DNA of 64,000 nucleotides, from assembly GCA_018697195.1 (NCBI GenBank), contig CM031878.1, positions 41,249,504-41,313,503 of the forward strand. Direction: 5' to 3'. The position numbers and the translations under genes are program-made. The notes beneath the pieces were generated by a model. That model ran no database searches. It was not told where the DNA came from and saw nothing but the letters and a program-made list of their open reading frames with translations. This DNA is from Certhia americana (lineage: Eukaryota > Chordata > Aves > Passeriformes > Certhiidae). This document shows positions 24,046-35,781 of the stretch, one piece after another; position 1 is the first letter of the stretch; each line of letters starts with the position of its first letter.

Positions 24046-24651
24046 TCTCTCTCAAAACAGGTCTAATCTCTAGATCATACTTTGATCTCCCTTTAGCAGC
24101 AGAAAATAAAACCTCTCTGTTCACGGTATAAGTCTTTACAGAAATTACTTTCAAGTTACAGACTCACCATTATCACATCACTGCAAGATCAAACAAAGAG
24201 AGGGGCAGTAGGAGAGGGAAAGAAGGGTTACTTTGTGTCATTTACTTCTACAGTCTGCTCAACAAAGCCAAAGAGGAAAAACATTTTTTTTTTTTTCAGA
24301 CAGATGTCTTTTACAGTACATCAAACACTTCTCATGGGCGTATGTCGGAGACATTTTACTACAAAGGCTTTGTCCTTTGCATTCACAGCAGCCCGGATGT
24401 TTATCAGGATTTTCCATTCCCTAAATTCAAGATCACATTGGGATCTGTGTTAAGGTGGCAGGCAGAAGAAGTATATCAACAAAGTCCAAAGTACAAAATC
24501 CTTAGTAAAAAGAAAGCATTAACACAACTTGTTCCTGCACTAAGGCTGTGGTGGGGGAGTTCCTGTCATCTCAAAAGGAATGTCTGGAGAAGGAAACAGC
24601 CTATTTTCAATGCACTGGCTTGGAGACAGTCAGTATGAGGGAACAATTGTC

Positions 24652-24677
24652 TTGCCTAATGGATTTGCCTAATGGAT
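24652..24677. repeat. 13-bp tandem duplication
   Basis: TTGCCTAATGGAT occurs twice head to tail without mismatch. Confidence 0.9.
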
Positions 24678-27650
24678 TTACTTCTAGTAAATGTTTAAGT
24701 TTTCCATACAAAGCATGTGGCCACAATATCATTATTTACTACATAACATCTCTTGCACTTATTGTGTGCTCTGTGTGCCTGCAGCAGTGCCCTGATTTGT
24801 TTATTCATAAGGGCAGTTTGTAATTCTTTATGTTATCTAGCACAACAAAGAGCATTTCACACAGAGACAAACTAGACTTAACATTGCTACATACTCTTCC
24901 TCTCCTAGGCCAAGACCCAAAAGCATCTTGCATTTCCTCTCTCCTCACCCCATGCTCTGGTGTGCATAATCTCAAATTACTACAGGATCCTTCAAAAAGG
25001 TGTTCTTCTTTCTAGGAACAAATCAGGTCACTGAGTGTTGCTCTAAGGCAGAACTCCCAGCCTCTCTGCCAGTAGAACAACACAGTTGAGGATGGTGTGT
25101 CCTCCCCCAGCAAGATGATCTGTTCCACTCCCTGGGAATGGTCATGCCTGAAGGTTTTTGAAACACCAAGACACATCAGCAGCAATAGAAGCACCTGTCC
25201 CCAAACCCAATCCCTCACTCTTTTCACTTAAGATGACAGTGAGCTTCCACAAGACATTCTGTTCCCTGGCACCACCATATATTTAAATGCTTCACTTGAG
25301 AGGAAATTTCATTGTAAGCCAGAAGAACAGCATGCTCCAACACTTACTGTGGAAAAAGAGGATAAGCAGAAATAGCAGAGAGGTCCCTTCTTTTGCTTCT
25401 GTTTGGAATATAAAAAACCCCTCAGAATTCTTCTCTATGCCAATGTTCTTGTAGGTTGAAGTAACTGTTTTCCCATTTTAATGATCCTGGTTTCTCAAGA
25501 AGGTAAGACATCAGGTAATCCTATACTTTACTGTCTGCTCACCACCACTGCTACTCTGTCATCTCGCACAGTATTTGTGCATTGCCCTTGCAGTCACCAG
25601 CAAGGAACGAACAGATCCATCCATCAGGCTCCAGCAAATGTGTATCTGCAGAGAAGGGAACTCATGTCTATTACTGGTAGCAGTAACTCCTTCCCCAGTG
25701 AATCTGAACAGCCTTTCTCTCCAGGTTAAACCAAATGGCTTTGGTTGTCTCACAGAGATGTGAGTGAATGGAAGTGCCACCCCAAAACTCCCACCTCTCA
25801 GGTCATATAGTATTTATGTGAAAACAGTGGGTAAGCTTCTGGCAGCTTTTCCTGTTTAAAATGGGCTGGGGAAAAGCAGCATGTAATTTTCTGGCAGCAA
25901 CACTGGAACAGTAAAACTAATGAATCCCCACAGCTATTCCCACCTGTTATTAGAGCAATATATATATTGGATATATACCCACCCATGAGTCTATCTGTGA
26001 TGTTAACTCAAACTACAGAAACCCCCCCAAAACAACCCAACCCAGACCCCAGATTTTCCTGCATAGGAAAAAGGGTGTAAAAGAGCAGGTGGAAATTTCA
26101 CCTGCTTTCACATCTCATTTAAGTTTTGTCTAAAAACTCCTTCCATAGAAGGGAATAAAAGCAGGACAAATATGTCAGCAGCAGCATCAGCCCAAGGCTG
26201 ATACTGACCAGAGATACTGTAATACATGAATATGGAGCAAGATGAGGGTGAGTCAGCAGAAGATGTTTGTCTTCTATGCAGAGTCCTAAAATTTGGCTGT
26301 TTGTTACAGGATATTACACTAATACTGGATCACAGTTCCGTACACATCACCGTGTACAGATGTTTTTCCATGGTGACAAAGCTGTTGTTAGGTAGATTTT
26401 ACAATTTTATGTAATGATTTTATTTCAAAATGTGTTCTAGAGCACACAGTTTTTCTTGTGCATGAAAGTATCTGCCATATTTATAATTCCTATTCTCTCC
26501 AGTAAAAACTCTAACCAAGACACTCCAAGGATAGGTGCAACAACCCTTCCATATTCTACCTGGAAAAGACAAATAGTTTGCAACAATTCTCTAACAAAAA
26601 ACACAGAAGAAAAGCTGAAAGAACTGAAAAGGATCAGTAAAATGCTCATAAAATGGAGATTTATCTAGGATTGCCTGGGATTTTTCTGAGATATTTATAA
26701 TTTTTTTCCATATGATTTCTTTGTTAGTGGACATATCTTCAGAAGGAATATACTAATTCAGAAATACTTCCATTACGATTAGAATAGGCAAGTTTTCTGT
26801 GCCCCAGAAACCTTTTTAAAAGTCTTGGGAAATAACAGTTTAAAAAGTCCCAATGATTCTAGAGGTTGACAGGAGTTAATTCAACTCATCTGTAGCAAAA
26901 TATGCTTAAAATTTATTTCTCTTAATAAATGTTGACAGTGCAGTAAAGAGATATGTTGATAATAGAAAAATCATCCCTTTTGCAAATAATAACAGTAATG
27001 AGGCATTATTGCACAAGGGGAAACAGAAGAGCATTTCATCCTGGATACTCTTTCCCCTCAGACAAGACAGCCTTTGGCAAACTGATGATGTTATCCAGGT
27101 CTTTAAACAGTGAAGTTTCCAAACAAAAGATTGTGTAAAAAAGATTTGAAGAAGATATATTTATAATTAATGATGGAGCTTGGAAGGAGTCCAACAATGA
27201 AAGCAATTCTTGTTTTCTAACCTGGAGAACAGGCTTCTATAAATACACACAGTGAAGATTACCCCAGTAAAGAAGCAAAGTGATGAAGTAAAACAGGGTA
27301 CACATAGCATACTTGAAAACGTTTCAGACTTTCAGATATTCTCAACCAAGCTGCAAGCTATCTATCACAGATAGATTAGGGATGTAACACCAGTATAAGT
27401 CTGTGGAGACAACCTTGGTTCTACACCAATACAGCTCCAAATGATCTTGCTTCCTTTTATAGCTACTTCTTGGAGGAAACAGTTCTACTATCTTTTCAGT
27501 AGCCCACAAGCCAGCATTGCATAGAGTGAAGCAGCTGAATTGCAGTTGTTCTTTTAGTGTTTTGTTCTCCTGTGTGTGCTGTTTTTATACATTCACTGCT
27601 AGTTCCCTGATTGAGGCTTTTGCTTAAATACAGAGAGGAAGGCGAAGGGG

Positions 27651-27678
27651 TGGTTTGGTTTTTGCAAAAGCCAAACCA
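27651..27678. repeat. 13-bp-arm inverted repeat, 2-nt loop
   Basis: TGGTTTGGTTTTT (27651-27663), GC, then AAAAGCCAAACCA (27666-27678) are reverse complements with a single mismatch. The near-zero loop makes this a quasi-palindrome rather than an RNA hairpin. Confidence 0.85.
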
Positions 27679-28437
27679 AAGCTGTTTCAGTTCCAGGTCC
27701 CATTTTTTTCTGAACCCAGAAAGTTAAAGCTTGGACGGCTTGGAGAAGTGCTTCTAATTCTAGCATAACCCTATTTAAAACAAGAGGGAGGATGTGTTTT
27801 TAAAAAGCTAAAACTAGTATGGCCTGGAATGAAATCTCTGAAGACATTTAGGGAGGATTCAGATAAACAAATTCCATTCCTCTCCCTACCCCTTATATCT
27901 CTCATTAATTTTTATCCTATCCCTTCCTTGTTTTCTATCTCTCAGATATTGTTTGCTTCCCCTCAATTTCCAATGGAGCTTGGAATTAGACTTCCTTTAC
28001 CTCCTTGATAGTGAACAAAACTCTGAGCCACACATCCTGGTGAAAGTTAACTCCCAGACTGAGTCACTGAGTTATCTTTCACCTCTGTACCTGAACTGGC
28101 TGAAACCACACAAAAGAAATTTCTATGTAGTCCTGTGTCCATCTCTCACCATCATTATTTGATTGTTGGAAGGATAATTCTGAGTTTAGTTGGACAGAAA
28201 TAGAACCATCCAATTGTAAAGGTTTTAGTCTCCATTTATGACAGCAGAAACTGGGCCACACTGTTACTCAAGATAGAAACAGCACTCATTGTCACAATTT
28301 ATAACTTCATCAGGAGTTAACTTGGGAGCTGCAAGCTGGCAGCAATAATTGATAATTTGCTGCAAACTGTATTTTTATAATTTCTGTTGATACTGGCAAA
28401 GTGCTTGTTTTGACTTTCTGCATGTTGCAGTCATTAG

Positions 28438-28516
28438 TATAATATAACATAGCAATATAATATAATATAACATTAATATAATAGAACATGTTATATTATA
28501 CATTAGTATAATATAA
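28438..28516. repeat. TATAA-type AT microsatellite with internal dyads
   Basis: The tract consists of TATAATATAACAT phrases repeated on both strands. TATAATATAACA recurs inverted as TGTTATATTATA about 20 bp downstream, so the tract can extrude a cruciform. Unit length is irregular (5-12 bp). Confidence 0.85.
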
Positions 28517-30228
28517 CTCAGATTTATTTAGGGTAAGTTCATTTTTATACAAATTATTATGTAGGAAGTGAAATAAAAAACCAAGTTAAAGATATCAACA
28601 ATACCGCTCCTTGATCCACGCCAAAATGAATTTTAAATACTAGTTGGTTCAATTGGAGGGAAAATCAAGCAGTGATTAGCCAGTTGGAAGAGAGAGGACA
28701 TTGCATTTCTTTTTATTTGAGGACTCACCTGGAATGCAACCCTTGAAAATGACTAAATATATCTGAAAAACTAGAGATGTACAAAGACAAGCTAGAACAC
28801 ACTTGGTCGCTATACCGTTAGCATGATTACTCATCCTTTTCATAATAATGAAAATTCCTATTGAGACTTCACTGAGCAGAAAATACAGTATCCTGACTAC
28901 TTACTAACAGCCCTTTGGAATGCATTTCCAAGGCACAAAAGGATACTGACCTTGAAAATAGTATTTGGCTGGAAGTAAATGTCCATGGTTTTCACTTTGC
29001 AAGTTTGTAACCATAAAAGTTACAAAACAAGTCACTTTTGAGAAGTACTCATCTTTTACGCTCATTAGATTGCAATCCAGCGATGACTGAACATGATATT
29101 TAAACAGTAGTGTTTTTGCCAATGAGTTGCATGATCAACACGAACTGCTAATGTTTTCTATTCTAAACCTTCTCAAAATGTCAAGTGTTCTTGTCAGCTG
29201 AGTGGAAGTGGCATAAAAGTAACTTCTGAAGTTGTTGTTGATGAGATACCCTTGGGAAACTCAGTATATATACTGAAATGATATTCACAATATTCTCTAA
29301 TCTCCCCTGCTGCAAAAGAATTAGGCTCCCAACTCACATTTCTATTGATGGTAATGTAGCACAGTCTTCCTTCAAAAAGAGCATTCCGAGCATTCTTAAA
29401 TAACACAGGTCATGTGTCCTGAATTTTCCCAGGTGGTAAGAAAATAAAAACCTAAATTAAATAAATTCACTTTGAAAACTTAGACCAAATAACTAACTCT
29501 GTTACAGCCCTCATAATTGCAGCACTGTTAATTTTTATATAGTTTTTTTTAACACAGCAGTTCACCAGGACAGCAGAAGAATTCACAGTGGTCTGAGTCA
29601 TACTGGCTGTAGCAGATTCACAGATTTCTTCAGTCCAAATTTCTTCTGTGCCTTGAAACATCAGTGAAAGGTAAGGAAACTGGGGCATTACCTAAGGTCC
29701 TTTCCAAGGATGTGGAAGACCCGGGCTCTCTCCCTGCTACTCATGGCTATTTTGTGTAAACCTGTACAAGCCATACAGAACTATTTCCAAGACCAAACTG
29801 AGGCAGAACTTCGATGAGCCTGTCCAGAGGTCTTGTAGCCTCAGTCAGGTGCCTCCAGAGCTCTTTTGGCTCTTGAAGGGCACAGCTGCTCCTCTTTGAT
29901 TTCACCCTATTGTAGCCACGGGCTTCTAGGTTTTTTGGCCCAAACCAGTGCTAATGATGTTTGTTACACCATTTACAGCAAAAGCCATGAATTAATTTGC
30001 TTCCAAAGCTGAAATTAAATCAAGATCATCACCAACACTGTATTTCCATGCCATGGGATTCATGTGTTGCAGACCAGGTGTCCTTGGAGCCCCCTTTTTG
30101 ACTACCAAACAAATTTTTTTACTTAAAGTATTTCCCAAAATTTTAGTTAGACAGGTAGAACTTTATGGACTACTAGCACAGGGACTGCACACTTGTGATC
30201 GATGTTTGGTACTTTATTCACACATCAG
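28517..30228. other. Unique DNA, no gene recognised
   Basis: No exon or confident repeat was found. The segment at about 29660-29735 (GTAAGGAAACTGGGGCATTA ... GACCCGGGCTCTCT) resembles a MIR-type SINE core on the minus strand but is too diverged to call. Confidence 0.5.
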
Positions 30229-30365
30229 GGAGTCACAGTATGGGTCAGGTTGAAAGGGATCACAAAGAGTCATCTGGTCCAACTTCCCTGCTCAAGAAGG
30301 GCCATCCTAGGGCACATGGCACAGGATTGTGCCCAGCCTCATGAATATATGAGATCTTTTCCTTA
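30229..30365 (-). mobile_element. CR1 LINE, short 3'-terminal fragment
   Basis: The left edge carries the CR1 3' terminus in antisense (GGTCAGGTTGAAAGGGATCA, then CATCTGGTCCAACTTCCCTGC and GAAGGGCCATCCTAGGGCACA). The reverse complement of the 3' end of the CR1 copy ending at 54197 matches it closely (GGGTCAGGTTGGAAGGGACT; GGGCCATCCTAGGGCACATC), so both belong to the same subfamily, in opposite orientations. Only about 135 bp survive, a typical 5'-truncated insertion. No coding sequence of consequence remains. The right boundary is approximate. Confidence 0.85.
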
Positions 30366-32298
30366 AAAGGTGCTGAAATGCCCTAAAGCCTCTGTTCACT
30401 TGTTGAAAGGCAGATTGGTATTTTATGCTGTTGTTCTATGCACAAATGCCTGATTGCACTAAAAAATAGTATTTTGGACAGTGAAACTCAGTTTTTAGTT
30501 TTAGCACATCAGAGCAACTACAGTGGTGCAAAGTATAAGCATTTATAATGATGAGCTTTTGTAAATGGGACTTCATGGGTACAGTGAAAACAAGCATAAA
30601 AATCTAAAAACAGAGCAGAATTTGGCATGTATTTTTATTATCTGATTTTGTATCCACATTTTTTCACTTGACCTGTAGCAAGCATTAGTTGGGATATCAG
30701 TTCCATTAAATAAACATTTCAGAATTTGAGTGCTTTCAAATTGCTAACTGCTCATTTGTGATCATTTAGTAACACTCTGTGATGATGTCTCTATAACAAG
30801 TAATTCATGTCTAAACTGGCTTTCACACTGCTGAAATGTAAAAGTTCAAGCATGCTGGTAGAACAGGTTGGCCTCCTAAGAACATTTCAGGGTCATTTCA
30901 CATGTTTAATCGCATCTGGTCTTGTAACTATGTTATGACATTCCTGGATCTAAAAGCCTGTTTTCTGCCAGGTAATATACAATACTGCAGCCTCATTTGC
31001 ACTGTATTCATAAACTTAGCAAGTGGGTTGAAAAATGCACAGGGCTATTCAGCAGATAGGTTAACCCACATCCAGAGATATCCAGAATGTGGGTTATGTA
31101 CAGGTAGAAGAGGTAGAAGAGTACAGCTGCCACATCCAGGTCAATGAGATGCATCTGGGTTCTCAGGCCATCCTTGCCTCAGCTGGCTTCCTCTGTAAAC
31201 CAGGCAACTGGGCCAGTTGGCAATGCTGCTTAGCAGCTCACCCTACAAGGAGGGCACTTTCACTATCAGCCCAAACTGCTCACACAGTCCTGACAGTTGT
31301 AAAGCCCAGCATATTGCAATATCAACTCACTGCCATGAGGTATGAGATTAATCTTTAGACATAAGGTAGGAGCTTTCTTAATTACTAACAAGGATCAAAC
31401 TACTCAACACAGTACAGAGCCATAGATGCAGCAATAAACATCCTACCAGTATGAATTTTTAAGCAAAACATCAGAAGCCAGGGGACTGATTAGAAGCAAA
31501 AGGCTACTGTTTTTTTGTATAAAGAAATAGTAACTTTAATGCTTATAATTTTCAGATTAATTTAATATTCACACACATCCAAGATGAAGGAAGGAAAAAT
31601 AATTCTGTCTGTGCTACATGGGGATGACAAGGAAGCAAGAATCTGCCCAAGGCCAGCATGAAGAGTCTGGAATGCCTGGCTGCCAGCCCCATTCTCAAAA
31701 TACATCGTTCCTTTCTAGAGACAGCAGCTGTTTGTTCTCTGACACTTATAGAGCATCTAAGATTATTTCCATTGAAGTTAATAATCTGTGAAGTCTAGTG
31801 AGAACAAAATTGGGTCATAGATGTTTAAACTGGCCCAATTTCACTGAAGACTCCTGGTAAACTCATGGTTACACACAACTCTGTAATTATCAGGTTCAGT
31901 TTGGGAAGCTCAGCAGCACATGTGGAAGGCTGGGGTAATAACACAAAAGCTGTGCACTCAGCTTTGTTCTGCCAGAAGCATGGCCAGTCTTTTGGCCAGG
32001 GCAAAAAGACTGTAGCCTGAAATGAAGCTGGGGGTCGCACTCTGTGTATCCTCCTATGCCATCAGTAAAGGTGTGTACTTTCTTCAAGGAAAATCCAAGG
32101 ATTTCCCCAACCTGTGTCCGAGGCAGGCACCAAAGACATGAACACACAATACCTTGGGCAAAAAGGCTTCCTCTAGGACATATGAGCATCCGTCTATATG
32201 GATGTGCAGATGTGTGATGGGCTTTTCCATCTCATGAAAAAGGGGGCATTGTGGTTCTAGGGAAAGTGGCTAACAATGGTGTATAGACAAGACAAATG
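30366..32298. other. Unique DNA, no gene recognised
   Basis: No exon was found. Overlapping frames at 30902-31358 (plus) and 31825-32189 (minus) have no domain. AGAGGTAGAAGAG-type repetition at about 31106-31122 is minor. Confidence 0.5.
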
Positions 32299-32375
32299 TC
32301 CTGGATCCAGATTTGAAGACCCAGGTAGGATGTGCTTGTTATGTATGTGAGACCTTGGGCAAAACATAAGCATTT
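32299..32375 (+). mobile_element. MIR-like ancient SINE fragment
   Basis: TGTGAGACCTTGGGCAAAAC and the preceding CCTGGATCCAGATTTGAAGA ... GCTTGTTATGTA follow the MIR sense consensus (TGTGACCTTGGGCAAGTTAC preceded by CCACTTACTAGC). It is strongly diverged, as expected for MIR in a bird genome. Confidence 0.4.
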
Positions 32376-32641
32376 AAAATTTTTTCAAGAGCAAAGCTGA
32401 GGATATTAAATTTTTTTAAATGCTCTGTTCATTAAAATTTGACAATTTTAAAGGAACAGAATTGCATTGAATCTGGTGGACAGTACCTTGAGACTGCAAG
32501 ACCTCAGTGCTTCTGACTTCCATTGAGTTCCTGCACAAGCAGGTCAAAGAAGCCAGGAGCCATGAGCCACTGACGTTCTTAAATCAGGAACAGGAGTATT
32601 TAAATGAACATGTTAATTTCCTTTGAAGAAATTTATCCTTA

Positions 32642-32645
<4 letters not shown>
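32376..32645. other. AT-rich spacer
   Basis: No recognisable feature apart from an AAATTTTTTTAAAT stretch near 32410 with weak dyad symmetry. Confidence 0.5.

Positions 32646-32692
<47 letters not shown>
32646..32692. repeat. T47 homopolymer
   Basis: Forty-seven uninterrupted T on the plus strand (A47 on minus), the longest homopolymer in the window. It could be the poly-A tail of a minus-strand retrocopy whose body would lie to the right. The adjacent 300 bp shows only an AATAAG word as a possible poly-A signal (minus strand, about 32724) and no recognisable transcript. CR1 elements do not end in poly-A. Its length may also be affected by sequencing or assembly error. Confidence 0.95.
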
Positions 32693-32693
<1 letters not shown>

Positions 32694-33394
32694 AGCAGTG
32701 GTAGGCAGATGTCAATCTGAGTGCTTATTACAAACTTTCTCCTGTTTTTGTACCAGATTTGGCCCTTACTGTATATCCAGAGGGCATACTGAGACACTAT
32801 AGGCATTTCACTGGGGCAATTCTGAGTTGCTGCATAGCAACAACTTGGACATCCTTACTGTCACTGAAGAAATGCAGGTACCATGAAAGGATAATTAAGC
32901 CCACCTAAGAATCCCAAAGTGTGTCAACCAGCTAACACTGAGTCTTGTGTAATAACCTACAATTAGCATGTAATGCCCAAGGCATTTGCACATTGACAAC
33001 ATGGTTTAATCCAGTAATAAAGTAGGCTAAAATTATTATTATAGCTAATAGTATTTTTAACAGAAGTGAAGCTTCAGAAAGAAGCTACAGAAACATATTG
33101 ATTTCAGCTGTGCCTCCCTGACAAGTCTGTATAGATTTTGTTATTTATGGTCCATTTTTTCAAAAAGGACCCAAGGCAAATGTCGAAATCCCTGGTTGTA
33201 TGAAATGGATGGTTGTGCATCAAAATGAGGGATTTGCATGTTTAACTGCCCATATTTGTATCCTTCTATCCAGTTTGCATATGCAAAGGCGAAGATTGTT
33301 ATATTTATCAGTGCATAAATGAAAGGCAAGAGATAAATGACCTGGTTTGCAGAGGTGCTGAGCACATGCAGTTTCCATTTATTTCAACTGGAGT
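32693..33394. other. Unique DNA right of the T47 tract
   Basis: A minus-strand frame at 33141-33365 reads as a hydrophobic, aromatic-rich 74-residue peptide (LLPFIYALINITIFAFAYA is membrane-like). It has no conserved motif, splice context or family I recognise, so it is not called. Confidence 0.45.
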
Positions 33395-33475
33395 GTGAAA
33401 AACAGGCCCTAAGTGACAGGCTCAAGCTCACACAATGCATGATTGTCAGTGCCAGGAAGAAAACCCAGAAATCCT
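33395..33475 (-). mobile_element. MIR-like ancient SINE fragment
   Basis: The series ACAGGCCCTAAGTGACAGGC, CTCAAGCTCACACAATGCAT, GTCAGTGCCAGGAAGAAAAC, CCAGAAATCC parallels the antisense MIR core (TTAAGTGACTTGCCCAAGGTCACACAGC...AGTGGCAGAGCTGGGATTCGAACCCAG). It lies about 1.1 kb from the other MIR-like fragment in opposite orientation. Confidence 0.45.
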
Positions 33476-33543
33476 TCCAGTCTAATCCTCCCAGTCTAAA
33501 TCCTCCCCAGTCTACACTCTAGACACAGTCTCTCCAAGAAATG

Positions 33544-33559
33544 AAAAAAAAAAAAAAAA
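33544..33559. repeat. A16 homopolymer
   Basis: Sixteen consecutive A. It follows directly after a partly duplicated CCTCCCAGTCTA / CCTCCCCAGTCTA phrase at 33488-33514. No element body was recognised. Confidence 0.93.
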
Positions 33560-35755
33560 TCCGTCCAATAGCCTGACCACACTCTTATTCCTATCTTAAT
33601 TTGCTAAGAGAATAAAAAAAGGGACATGAAAAACTCCTGCATAATCTTTAATGACTAGCAAATAATGCCAAGTAGGGCAAGTAAATATGTGTGAAGCATT
33701 GCTCACACACCCATCAACTTGCATGTGTGTCACAGATGGTTTTAGTGAAGAGCCAAAAAGAGAAGGAGAGAAAGGAAAAGGAAAACAAGTCCAGATAAAG
33801 AGTAAGCTAGAAAGAGAGACAAAGACATTCTCTGTTATTAAAAAAAACCCAACAAATATTTTAAATGCTACAAAAACTAATGATAAAAAAAAAAAAATAA
33901 AGCCCCATTCCCTTTCCTTGATAACGTGTAGGCTAATCTCTACATAAATAGAAATAACAGCCTTTTGAAATGGCAATGATTTGCTTGGAAAACATTCATT
34001 AAAAACGTCCTGCAATTATTGACTCTATCATTATTTCTTGGCAGCAGCTGAGTCTCACTGCATCTTGTGTTGTTTCTCCAATGAAAAGCAGAGCATTGTT
34101 TGGGAAAAAAAACCCAAAGGAAACAGAAACAAAAAAAAAAAATCAGACCAAAAAAACCCCACAAGGACATTGTATTTGAAATATGTGCTTGGTGACATGG
34201 AGCTGATTGCCCAAAGGAATCAGGATACATATATTTGTATTATTGTACACGTGAGTAGCTTGAATCATGTACTGCTCGCTCTCTTTGTTTGGATTATGCA
34301 GCTTGGCTGGGCAGCCATCCAAAAGATTCACATTAAATTCTAGCTATATTCAGCACAAAAGTCATCTAGCATCAGAGGATCAAAGTTACATCAACCAACA
34401 AGCACTAAGGAATTGATAAGCCACTAAAATTAGGTCATCTCCTAGCAGCTGCTTTTGATGGATGAAGTAGAATTTAGCCTCAGGTTTTCTATTTAAAGAT
34501 CTGTTACAGCATCTTTTCCTGCAGCTACAATGAGAACACAACAAAGTATAATGCTTCTGATTAAATGTTTAATCATTACTCTTTACTCTTCTGATTGTTT
34601 CTGCCATGGCACAGATTTACAGCACATACTATTTGCAGCTTTCCTAGCCCTTTTTAAACTGACATTAAAACAGTCAGGATTTTTAATTCCTTACTTGAAA
34701 ACCCTAATATATTATTTTTAAAAAATGTGGACAAAATTTTTTCAAAGCTGTTTACTTGCCACACTTAAAGAGACAGACTGTCATTTACTGGAACTGAAAA
34801 TGAGTGTCTAAGCAATGACCCACCACTATGCCCTCTGGAAGAATCCTCACATCTCTAGGAACCGTATGAATACAAAAGTACATATCTGTGCATATGTATA
34901 TGGTGAGGCTAAGGAAATTCTTATCTTTTTATGATTTTATTTGTGGCTATTTTTTGGGAAATAATCTCATTAGACTAATTAACACATACTTTTAAAAGTA
35001 CTAGCTAGTGCACTAGGCTATCTTTGGTCATTAGTGACTGGCATTATAATTACTAGAGTACAACATATGCCCTACCAAGACATGCTTGTGGTATCACAAA
35101 TAGTGCTATCATTAGCATCATTAGCATCAAAACCATGACACAGCTTTAGAAGAAACTTCAAAAGGAGATAAACAAAAAAACCTGAATTATTTTCAAATGC
35201 ATAGAACGTGCCCTTGACCTGTTCAGAAGGTTGGCTGGCTGCAGCCTGTGTGAAACACTGTGTGTGTCATCATTTCATAAATGAAGCTAATGCAGGACTT
35301 CATTGTCAGGGTTTTCAATATGACATCTCTCATCTGTTAAAATTACTAGAATCTTATTTAAATAACCTTGAGAAACAAGGGAAAAGAAACTACATCCATC
35401 CAATGTAAAAAATGAAGTAAATAGTTGTCTGCTTTTTCAAGTAAAAAACTGATAGGGTAGAAAGACTGAAAAATATAGTACATGACAATGACACATAAGA
35501 CACATAACTTTCTACAAATGACAAGACATATGCACGCTGCTCTATAGCAGTCATCCTCTGTGTTCTCTTCTGCCAGCCTTGTAAGTGGGCTGTTGCTGGG
35601 TAAGAGTCGTAAGAGGTTGAAACTCGCTGTCCTTTCCATTCCAAATTTGGTATGCCCGGTCTTTATTACTTGCGAAAGCAACATTATGCACTGTAATTCA
35701 AAGCCTAGATCTAGCTTTTTCCAGCTATATACCTCTTCTTCAACAAAAGCCTAAA
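33560..35755. other. AT-rich unique DNA with A-rich simple tracts
   Basis: Poly-A interruptions occur at about 33841-33898 and 34108-34156. Overlapping plus and minus frames of 84-139 codons here are Lys- or Phe-rich products of those tracts, not genes. Confidence 0.55.
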
Positions 35756-35756
35756 C

Positions 35757-35781
35757 TGGGGCAGGGGGGAGGGAGGGGGGG
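35757..35781 (+). repeat. G-rich tract, G-quadruplex motif
   Basis: GGGGCAGGGGGGAGGGAGGG followed by GGGGA holds four or more runs of at least three G separated by one or two bases. It sits alone in AT-rich DNA. Confidence 0.75.

Larger units (their letters stand above)
24046..28440. other. Unique DNA, no gene recognised
   Basis: Simple features only. There is a T13 tract at 24284-24296 and a 13-bp tandem duplication of TTGCCTAATGGAT at 24652-24677. A 13-bp-arm inverted repeat with a 2-nt loop lies at 27651-27678. The block at about 28320-28430 has conserved-element-like homeodomain words (CAATAATTGATAATTTGC) but nothing codable. Confidence 0.5.

Noticed and set aside
29640..29740. Third possible MIR fragment
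   Set aside because: Only scattered words (GGAAACTGGGGC, GACCCGGGCTCT) match the consensus; not enough to annotate.
33141..33365. Membrane-like 74-residue frame, minus strand
   Set aside because: It is hydrophobic but has no conserved motif. AT-rich minus strands often give Phe/Ile/Leu-rich chance peptides.
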